From positions 1-10,620 of the forward strand of contig JAFRZS010000128.1 in assembly GCA_017442445.1 (NCBI GenBank): a DNA stretch of 10,620 nt, read 5' to 3'. Source of the stretch: Clostridia bacterium (GTDB taxonomy: Bacteria > Bacillota > Clostridia > Oscillospirales > Acutalibacteraceae). Below the pieces are notes generated by a model. It made no database searches, was not told the origin of the DNA, and was given only the letters and a program-made list of their open reading frames with translations. Of this stretch, positions 1 to 6,900 are shown in pieces. The translations under genes were made by a program, and so were the position numbers. Position 1 is the stretch's first letter. The number at the start of each line of letters is the position of its first letter.

Positions 1-961
1 CGCCGCCCATCATAAGCGGTGAACGGAAAATACCCCAAAGGGTCATCATTGTAATCTGCTCATCATGTGTGAAACGGGTGTAACGGTTTCTATGTTCGGG
101 AAGCTCTTCGGTTATCTGAATTCTGCCGAGCGGAAGCATATCGCAATCAGGCCAGGCTCCCGGCTGAACATATTCCTGCCAGGCGTAACAACGGTCGAAC
201 ATATCGTGGAGTCTGTTCCAATTGTCCCAGAAATCGCTGGTTATTCTCCACATATTTGCGTGAGAGGCAAGGTGTTCATGTTCACTGATCGGAGCAGGTC
301 CGGGAGAGAGGCTTAAAACCATATCTCTGCCACATTTGTCAATCGCCTTTCTTATCATTTCAATTTCTTGTCTTGCGGAGTAAGGGTTGTGTGGGTATTG
401 CTCTGTGTTGGCGATATCATCACATTTGATGTAATCAACACCCCATGAGGCATAAAGCTCAAAAATTGAATCGTAATATTCCTGCGCACCTTTTTTGTCG
501 GTAGCAAGACCGTACATATCGGGATTCCACGGACAAATTGAAGAAGGATTTGCTACTTGGTTTGCGGTAATGCCGTCACATTTGATTTTTGTGTGTCGGT
601 GTGCCGCTTGTCTTGGAATACCTCTCATAATATGAATACCGAATTTGAGACCGAGTGAATGTATATAGTCGGCAATAGGCTTGAAGCCTTTCCCGTTTGC
701 AGAAGAAGGGAAGCGCTCAACCGACGGAATAAGACGGGAGTATTCATCCATGCAAAGCGGTGCGAAATAATGGTAATAAAAACTGTTAGCGGTAGGTTCT
801 GACCACTGAATATCGCAAACGATATATTCCCAGCCGTAGTCTTTTAAGTGCTTTGCCATATAATCTGCATTGGCAAGAAGCTGTTCTTCATTTACTGCGG
901 CGCCGTAGCAGTCCCAACTATTCCACCCCATAGGCGGAGTAAGAGCAAATTTTTTATGCAT
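1..961 (-). CDS. GH27 family glycoside hydrolase (alpha-galactosidase / beta-L-arabinopyranosidase type), 3' end cut by window
   Basis: Retaining exo-glycosidase of the GH27 (clan GH-D) type, expected to remove terminal alpha-galactose or the related beta-L-arabinopyranose from oligosaccharides. The visible 320 residues begin with the family signature TPPMGWNSWDCYG (residues 8-20). KCDD follows at 179-182, where D181 is the expected nucleophile. RITSD at 239-243 fits the RxxxD acid/base motif (D243), and WPDCDML lies at 270-276. These cover the TIM barrel; the end of the barrel and the C-terminal beta-sandwich lie beyond the left edge. No signal peptide is present, so the enzyme is probably cytoplasmic and acts on imported sugars. 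The ATG at 961 is fixed by GGAGG at 970-974, 8 bases upstream. Oddity: the usual Asp-Asp pair before the conserved Trp is D50-I51 (CDIQW), a change linked to pentopyranoside preference. Family assignment is very secure; substrate is uncertain. Confidence 0.95.
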   Translation of the reverse strand, partial: MHKKFALTPPMGWNSWDCYGAAVNEEQLLANADYMAKHLKDYGWEYIVCDIQWSEPTANSFYYHYFAPLCMDEYSRLIPSVERFPSSANGKGFKPIADYIHSLGLKFGIHIMRGIPRQAAHRHTKIKCDGITANQVANPSSICPWNPDMYGLATDKKGAQEYYDSIFELYASWGVDYIKCDDIANTEQYPHNPYSARQEIEMIRKAIDKCGRDMVLSLSPGPAPISEHEHLASHANMWRITSDFWDNWNRLHDMFDRCYAWQEYVQPGAWPDCDMLPLGRIQITEELPEHRNRYTRFTHDEQITMMTLWGIFRSPLMMGG

Positions 962-1031
962 TCAATTATCCTCCGTTCAAATTTTGTTTGTGATTATTGT
1001 ATCACATGAGTAAGTCTAATACAATATTATT
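962..1031 (-). promoter_or_regulatory. Promoter and RBS of the GH27 gene
   Basis: Read on the minus strand, an extended -10 TGATACAAT has its TACAAT hexamer at 1001-996. It lies 17 bases from a weak -35 TTGTAT at 1024-1019, which keeps only the TTG of the consensus. Transcription would start near 989, giving a leader of about 28 bases that contains the GGAGG site at 974-970. The extended -10 makes the weak -35 tolerable. Inferred from consensus matching only. Confidence 0.6.
989..1006. promoter_or_regulatory. Perfect 6-6-6 inverted repeat over the GH27 -10 box (candidate operator)
   Basis: TGTGAT (989-994) and ATCACA (1001-1006) are exact reverse complements separated by TATTGT. The element covers the whole -10 hexamer of the GH27 promoter and lies about 70 bases upstream of the PHP gene's -10. 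A dimeric repressor bound here would block GH27 transcription directly. The half-sites resemble CRP half-sites, but the TGTGA-to-TCACA spacing is 8 bases, not 6, and a CRP activator would not sit on the -10. The regulator is unknown. Confidence 0.45.
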
Positions 1032-1074
1032 TTAAAACATATTGCTGAAAGCTGTTTTGTTTTCACAGAAACTA

Positions 1075-1099
1075 TGATATAATGTATCGGGGTGATAAA
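1075..1099 (+). promoter_or_regulatory. Extended -10 and Shine-Dalgarno of the PHP gene
   Basis: TGATATAAT at 1075-1083 is a perfect extended -10 (TG at 1075-1076, TATAAT at 1078-1083). No good -35 exists at the right distance; TTGTTT at 1057-1062 has a 15-base spacer. GGGGTG at 1089-1094 is the ribosome-binding site for the ATG at 1100. If this -10 is used, transcription starts near 1090, inside the Shine-Dalgarno sequence, leaving a leader of about 10 bases. Either the leader is very short or the real promoter lies further upstream. Confidence 0.5.
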
Positions 1100-1777
1100 A
1101 TGTTCAAGTATGAAACACATTTACATACATCTCCTGCAAGTCGATGTGCCCACGCAACAGTTGAGGAAAGTCTGGCGTTTTATAAAAGTTTGGGATATGA
1201 CGGAGTTTTTATTACGAATCATTTTTATGAGGGAGAGGACAAAAAGGGTAAGTCTTACGAAGAAATGATGAATTCTCATTTTGCAGATTATGAAAACGGT
1301 CTGGAGTTTGGGAAAACTATTGGTATAAAAGTTTTCTTCGGTGCAGAAATTACTTATAACGGCACTGATTTTTTGGTGTACGGATTAGATAAAGAATGGT
1401 TTTTTGATCATCCTGAGATTGAGGAAATGAAAATTCGTGACAAACTTTCTTTTATGGCGGAAAGCGGAGCTCTTATAATTCAGGCACATCCGTTCAGAGA
1501 GGCTTCTTATATTGACCATATTCGTCTTTTTCCGAGAAATATCCACGGCGTTGAAATTATAAATGCAAGTCGAAGCGATGAAGAAAATAATATGGCAAAA
1601 CATTATGCAGAGCAATACTCACTTTTGAAATTTGCAGGCTCGGATAATCATACCGCGTCCAAACGCACAAAACTTGCAGGTGTCTGTTGTGCTGAACCTG
1701 TATGTGATGTTGAGGATTTTATAGAAAAAGTGAAAAATCATAACGCTGATATTTTTACATTAACTAATGAAATTTAA
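1100..1777 (+). CDS. PHP domain metal-dependent phosphoesterase
   Basis: A stand-alone polymerase-and-histidinol-phosphatase (PHP) protein of 225 residues, a typical length for single-domain members. The metal-binding motifs occur in order: HLH (H7, H9), TNH (H41), GAE (E83), QAHPFR (H130) and GSDNH (D182, H184). They would build the usual di- or trinuclear metal centre that hydrolyses phosphoesters. The substrate cannot be told from sequence; relatives include histidinol phosphatases and nucleotide or oligonucleotide phosphatases. The second motif reads TNH where TDH is common. The start at 1100 is chosen for the GGGGTG site 5 bases upstream. An in-frame ATG at 1082 overlaps the -10 box and has no ribosome-binding site. 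The protein is soluble with no signal peptide. It is monocistronic, divergent from GH27, and ends in the terminator at 1790. It is probably not part of a sugar operon. Confidence 0.9.
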   Translation: MFKYETHLHTSPASRCAHATVEESLAFYKSLGYDGVFITNHFYEGEDKKGKSYEEMMNSHFADYENGLEFGKTIGIKVFFGAEITYNGTDFLVYGLDKEWFFDHPEIEEMKIRDKLSFMAESGALIIQAHPFREASYIDHIRLFPRNIHGVEIINASRSDEENNMAKHYAEQYSLLKFAGSDNHTASKRTKLAGVCCAEPVCDVEDFIEKVKNHNADIFTLTNEI

Positions 1778-1789
1778 CAAAATAAAATT

Positions 1790-1825
1790 GCGACCTCGCA
1801 GAAATTCTTCTGCGAGGTCGCTTTT
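1790..1825. terminator. Bidirectional rho-independent terminator between convergent genes
   Basis: A perfect 14-bp stem (1790-1803 paired with 1808-1821) closes a 4-base loop. The plus-strand side is followed by TTTT at 1822-1825 and serves the PHP gene, whose stop codon ends 12 bases upstream. On the minus strand the stem is followed by a T-rich tract (complement of 1780-1789), so it can also end the lipoprotein transcript arriving from the right. Confidence 0.9.
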
Positions 1826-1845
1826 GATATAAATGTTTTTTAATT

Positions 1846-3774
1846 TTAAATTGTAACATCAATAAACATCGGAAGATGGTCTGAGGCGGAGAGAGTTACA
1901 TCATCAACAGCAACACCGTAAACTCCGAAGTTTGATACCAACGAGGGAGTGACGGCAAAAATGTGGTCAACAGAGCCTGTTGATGTTGTTTTCTGCAAGG
2001 TGTCATTAGGACCTTTTGTCATCATTCCTTTTGTTGTGTTATATTGTGGATATCCGTGGTCTGTGCGTACCTGAGCATTGAAAACAGTTGCAAATTTGCC
2101 TTTTTCAAATTCCTTGTAGCCTGCCGCTGTGAATTTTGTACAGTTCTGAGCGGAGTAGCCGCCATTAAGGTCACCGCCGAGGAATATCGGTACATTCGGA
2201 TATTTTTCAGTGATGGTTTTAATCAAAGCAATAAGTTCTTCTGCCTGTTTACCTTTGACACCGTCACTGCGGGTGCACATATGTGTATTGATTACAATAT
2301 ATCTGTCACCTGTTTCAATTTTTTCAAACAAGCCCCAGTTAGCTGATTTGGAAGCACAGTCGCTGATTCCGCAATTGCCTTCGTTTTCAGCGTCTATCTG
2401 ATTTTTATACCAGTAGAAAGCACCGTCGATATACCTTGTTGTTTTTGTGTTGTAGAACAAGGGTACACAGTTATAGAATGTGTAATAGGTTGAACCGTTA
2501 ACGGTAACTTTTGTACCACCGGTTGTGCCGTAACCACCGTTTTCCGTCGTATCAGCGTTTTTAACACGAGGATCTATAGTTTCTTCGTAACCGTGTTTCT
2601 GAAGCAATTTGACAAGACTGTAATTGGGGTCATTTGTTCCGTTATGGTCTTTTGTGCTATCTCGTTTATTTTTATCAAATTCCTGGCAAGAAAGCACATC
2701 GGGCTTATACTGTTTAATAATTTCCGCTTGTAAGATGCTTCTTTCTGTGGAGGGGTTGGTTGTTGAATTATCCCAAAGAACATTATAGTACATAAGACGG
2801 AGATTGCCTTGCCTGTTGTAAGCGTATTTTGTTGATTCCTCAAGTGAAGAAGCGGCAATATAATTCCTGAAATCACCCGTATAGCTGTAACCGTTTCTTA
2901 TCGGGAAATAGCTGCTTGTTACACCGAAGTGGTTAGCACCACCGAAAAGACCATAATAGTCGTTTGCACCTATTGTGATTTTTGTACCGGAAACGCTTAC
3001 CTTGAATTTACCGTTTGATACTGAAGTGTTCGATGCAAAGGTAAAGCTTTTTGAGTCAGAGGTTGTTGTAAGAGGAAGTGTATAACCAAAGCTCTTTGCG
3101 ATATTTTCCTGAAGTATGTATGCTGCTCGTTTCTGATATTCATCGGAAGCGGAATAAACGATTTTGTATTCGGAAAGGTCATCTTCGGTATATGGAAACA
3201 GAGTTGAATTTACAATGGAGCTGCTCTTATATTTAGAGCTTACATAAAAGTCTGTATTACTGAGCTTACTTAATGCGTTGTCAATATCAACATCAAAAGT
3301 ATCATCAAAAAATTCACGCAAAGCAACATACATTCCTGCTTCAGAACCTGCAAGAAGAACAAGCCTTTCGTACGAAACAAAACAAGCATAACCGTTTTTA
3401 AAATCATCATATTCTGCATATTTGTATTCGTTAGACCTGTTTGTAGTTGTGCCTATAATTATTTCTTTACCGACACGTGTCTGAGTATCAGCTTTTACGG
3501 GTATAGTTACACCGGTAAGTGCTTTTACTACGGATTGGAACCTTGTTGCTGCATTTTTCTCCCAATTTTCCGCGATTGCAGAATAAATAATCGTATAAGA
3601 ACTTGCGTTATCAGATACAATTTTCAACTCCGTGGGCGAAGCCTGATTAGGAGAAGGATTAGCCGAAGCTTCCGCAGACTCAAGCGAAACCGATGACTGC
3701 TTACCGCAGGCGGCAAGAGAAAAAACCGTGATGCATGATAATAACGCACAGAATATTCTTTTGAATATTTTCAT
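1846..3774 (-). CDS. Surface lipoprotein with C-terminal endonuclease/exonuclease/phosphatase (EEP) domain
   Basis: A predicted exported lipoprotein of 642 residues. MKIFKRIFCALLSCITVFSL followed by AAC forms a type II signal peptide with lipidated C23. A Ser/Pro/Ala-rich linker follows to about residue 50. Residues about 50-300 hold two related alpha/beta units, beginning with YTIIYSA (Y60) and YKIVYSA (Y203). They resemble the N-terminal accessory domains of GH20/GH67-type glycosidases. The rest is an EEP domain with a full set of motifs: N331, QEF (E365), NTHM (H498), GGDLN (D535, N537), SVDH (D603, H604) and SDH (D632, H633). It should be an active metal-dependent phosphodiesterase or phosphatase; DNA, RNA, lipid or sugar phosphates are all possible substrates. 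The start at 3774 is preferred because upstream in-frame ATGs at 3834 and 3828 lie before the predicted transcription start and would bury the signal peptide. The ribosome-binding site is weak (AAAGG about 14 bases away). Confidence 0.85.
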   Translation of the reverse strand: MKIFKRIFCALLSCITVFSLAACGKQSSVSLESAEASANPSPNQASPTELKIVSDNASSYTIIYSAIAENWEKNAATRFQSVVKALTGVTIPVKADTQTRVGKEIIIGTTTNRSNEYKYAEYDDFKNGYACFVSYERLVLLAGSEAGMYVALREFFDDTFDVDIDNALSKLSNTDFYVSSKYKSSSIVNSTLFPYTEDDLSEYKIVYSASDEYQKRAAYILQENIAKSFGYTLPLTTTSDSKSFTFASNTSVSNGKFKVSVSGTKITIGANDYYGLFGGANHFGVTSSYFPIRNGYSYTGDFRNYIAASSLEESTKYAYNRQGNLRLMYYNVLWDNSTTNPSTERSILQAEIIKQYKPDVLSCQEFDKNKRDSTKDHNGTNDPNYSLVKLLQKHGYEETIDPRVKNADTTENGGYGTTGGTKVTVNGSTYYTFYNCVPLFYNTKTTRYIDGAFYWYKNQIDAENEGNCGISDCASKSANWGLFEKIETGDRYIVINTHMCTRSDGVKGKQAEELIALIKTITEKYPNVPIFLGGDLNGGYSAQNCTKFTAAGYKEFEKGKFATVFNAQVRTDHGYPQYNTTKGMMTKGPNDTLQKTTSTGSVDHIFAVTPSLVSNFGVYGVAVDDVTLSASDHLPMFIDVTI

Positions 3775-3811
3775 ATCAGTTTTCAGAACCTTTCCGTTTT
3801 TAATTAAACTA

Positions 3812-3847
3812 CATACGGAGTATAACATATACATTTGTGTTTTGCAA
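3812..3847 (-). promoter_or_regulatory. Promoter of the EEP lipoprotein gene
   Basis: On the minus strand, -35 TTGCAA (3847-3842, 4 of 6 consensus bases) and -10 TATACT (3824-3819, 5 of 6) are separated by exactly 17 bases. A TGT extension sits just upstream of the -10. Transcription would start near 3812, leaving a leader of about 38 bases before the ATG at 3774. This placement rules out the longer in-frame starts at 3834 and 3828. Confidence 0.7.
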
Positions 3848-3853
3848 GAAAAC

Positions 3854-3912
3854 TTTACATTTACAATATTATATGTTAAAATATTTTATTAAGATTAAAC
3901 GGAGGAGTGTTT
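3854..3912 (+). promoter_or_regulatory. Promoter and RBS of the giant surface protein gene
   Basis: The -35 TTTACA (3854-3859, 5 of 6) and the -10 TAAAAT (3877-3882, 5 of 6) are 17 bases apart, with a TGT extension at 3874-3876. Transcription would start near 3889. GGAGGAG at 3901-3907 ends 5 bases before the ATG at 3913, a strong ribosome-binding site that fixes the start. The -35 box lies only 6 bases from the -35 of the divergent lipoprotein promoter. Confidence 0.75.
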
Positions 3913-6900
3913 ATGTTTCAGAAAATAATATCACTTATTCTGTCAATTATAATGTTTATAACAGGAATATCCTTTACGGATTTTTTTTCGACCGATATTG
4001 ATAAAACACAGGGAATTATACCTGAAACAGAGCTGATTGAATCGGAAAGAGATGAAGACTTTGCGGTTAAAGAAGCGACAGACGGAAATTGGATTGATTA
4101 TGCCAATGCTGTAACAGCAGACAGCAGTAATGTGTATTCGATTACATCTGAAGCACAGCTTGCATATATTGCAAAGATTGTAAACGAAGGAAATAATCTT
4201 TCGGGTTATACTGTCAGACTGATGAACGATCTCGATTTAGGCGGACGCGAATGGACACCTATCGGTGAGGGTGAAACCGAAGTGAATTTCAGAGGCGTAT
4301 TTGACGGAAATAATCATACAATTGCCAACTTAACAATAAATTCAGATACATACGGCGTAGGTCTTATCGGACTTTCATATAACACGACAATTAAAAATGT
4401 AGGTATTATCTCGCCCAAAGTTACATCAACCGTAACATCAAAGGTTAATGTTAGTTCAAATGAAAATGAAACATGGGGTGTAGGTGCGTTAGTTGGTTTT
4501 GCAAGGCAGACAACCTTCAGTAATTGCTTTGTGCGTGACGGTTATGTCAGAAGTCTTTACAGAGTAGGCGGACTTATAGGTAATGTTTCAGAAGGTGTGT
4601 CTTCGTTTACAAATTGCTACGTACAAGGTACGGTTGTTCAGTCATCGGTTGACGGAGGAAATTCTTTTGCCGGCGGACTTATCGGCGTAGTTACTGCAAA
4701 TGCGGATACAGTAGGCGGTACAACTTTAAGCTATTGCTACAGTACAGCAACCGTAAATGGCGGATATCCCTCACAATGCGGCAGCTTGTTTGGTGCAACA
4801 AATGATACTGACACAAGCATTGTGTCTTGTTACGGCACTACAAACCTTTACGGAACATTAAAAACACCGGTCAAAGATTCAAATTCTAAGGTAGTAACTT
4901 CTGAAACATTAAAGATTCTTTCATCTACCAACATCAACGGCGGTAACGGATATACAGCTGATACGGGAACACTTCTCAATGACGGATATCCTCGTTTCAG
5001 TTGGGAAATCGGCTGGATTGATACAGCAAAAGCAGTAACAGCAGACAGTAATAAGGTATATTCGATTACAACGCCCTCAGAGCTTGCGTATATAGCACAG
5101 CTTGTAAATTCAGGCAATAAACTTTCAGGCTATACCGTTAAGTTGATGAATGACCTTGATTTGAGTCGCTATATCTGGTCACCGATCGGTGGTAACGGTT
5201 CAACAACAACTTTCCGTGGAACATTTGACGGAAACGGTCATGTTATTTCAGAATTAAAGATTCATTCTTCAACATTTGGTGTAGGACTTTTCGGATTTTC
5301 GATACAAGCCACATTTAAAAATGTAGGTATTATTTCACCTGATGTATATACAACTTATTCAGAGGATGCAACTACCCGTGCTTACGGAGCAGGTGCTTTA
5401 TCAGGTTCGGGAATAGGTATAACTGTTGAAAACTGCTTTGTAAGAGGCGGCAGTGTAACAGCCTATTACAGAGCGGCGGCACTTGTATCAAATATTATGA
5501 GTGAAGAAGCTTGGCAGATTGGTTCAAGTTTTTCAAATTGTTATGTTCAGGGCACAACGGTCACATCAACAGGCTCAACGGTTAATTCAATCGTTGGCGG
5601 TCTGACATCGCTTATATCCATAGATACAGTTTTTAATAATTGCTACAGTACGGCGAAATGCTCATCAGGCAGAAAACAGTCAGTGGGTTCTGTAATCGGT
5701 GGCATAGCTGTATCAACAGTTGTAAATTTCAATGATGTATATGCAACAGAAACTATGAGCGGTATATATAATAATGTGGAGAGAGCTCCCGTTTGCACTA
5801 ATTCTGAAATTGTTACTGCAACTAAACTCAAAAACCTTGACAGAACAACGCTCAATACATCAAACGCATTCAAAGAGGACACAGAGAATAAAAATGAAGG
5901 TTATCCTGTATTGTTATGGGAAGCATCTACATGGGCAGATAAAGCGGTAACAGTAACTGCAGATTCCAATAAAGTATATTCAATAACAACTGAATCTGAA
6001 CTTGCATATATTGCTCAGCTTGTAAACGAAAAGAATACCCTTTCAGGCTATACAGTAAAGCTGATGAACGATCTTGATTTGGGTGCTTATGAATGGATAC
6101 CGATAGGTGTTGGAGAGTCAAAGTGTAGCTTTCAGGGTACTTTTGACGGCAATAATCATACGATTGCAAATCTCACAATTAATTCAGATTCGTACGGCAT
6201 CGGACTTTTTGGTATCACAAACATAGCGACAATTAAAAATGTCGGTATTGTTTCACCGAAAATTACATCAACGGCAACATCAAAAGTTAATGTCAGTTCA
6301 AATGAGCATCAGACTTGGGGAGTCGGTGCATTTGTCGGTTATGCAAACATGACAACATTTTCAGGGTGTTTTGTCCGTGGCGGTTATGTAAAAAGTCTTT
6401 ACAGAGTCGGCGGAATGGTAGGTAATGCTTCAGGCTCAGCTTGTACTTTTACAAATTGTTATGTTCAGGGAACAACTGTTACTGCAACTTACAAAAGCAA
6501 TCTCGCATTTGCCGGTGGTATTGTCGGTGTAATAACAGCGCCAAATTCAAAGCTTTCCTACTGTTACAGTACTGCAAACTGTACTTCAGGTTCCGAGGCA
6601 CAGAAAGGCTCTTTGATAGGTGCAACCAACCAGACAAACATAACCTTCACATCGTGTTACGGTCTGTCAACACTTTACGGTAACAACAACGGCTCTGCAC
6701 CTAATGCAGACAGCAATACAAAGGTAGTCACAGGAGAAACCTTAAAAGTACTCTCGTCTACCAACATCAACGGCGGCAACGGTTATGTAACAGATACAGG
6801 CATACTTCTCAATGACGGATATCCCCGCTTCAGTTGGGAAATCGGTTGGGCAAGCAAGACAGTTGCACCGACTTTATCGGGAACGACATATTCAATATAT

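Noticed and set aside
65..316. Plus-strand ORF of 83 codons
   Set aside because: It lies antisense to the well-supported GH27 gene and has no recognisable motif.
989..1006. CRP binding site
   Set aside because: TGTGA and TCACA are separated by 8 bases instead of 6, the site lies on the -10 box, and the likely host is a clostridium. Kept only as an unassigned operator candidate.
1046..1059. TGAAAGCTGTTTTG as a CcpA cre site
   Set aside because: It lacks the central CG and the 3' half of the cre consensus; similarity is limited to the left half.
1082..1099. Upstream ATG at 1082 for the PHP gene
   Set aside because: It overlaps the TATAAT box and has no Shine-Dalgarno sequence; the ATG at 1100 has one.
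2044..2346. Plus-strand ORF inside the EEP gene
   Set aside because: It is antisense to conserved EEP catalytic motifs and has no ribosome-binding site or motif.
3775..3834. Longer N-terminus of the EEP lipoprotein starting at 3834 or 3828
   Set aside because: No ribosome-binding site precedes these ATGs, both lie upstream of the predicted transcription start, and 18-20 extra residues would precede a normal lipoprotein signal peptide.
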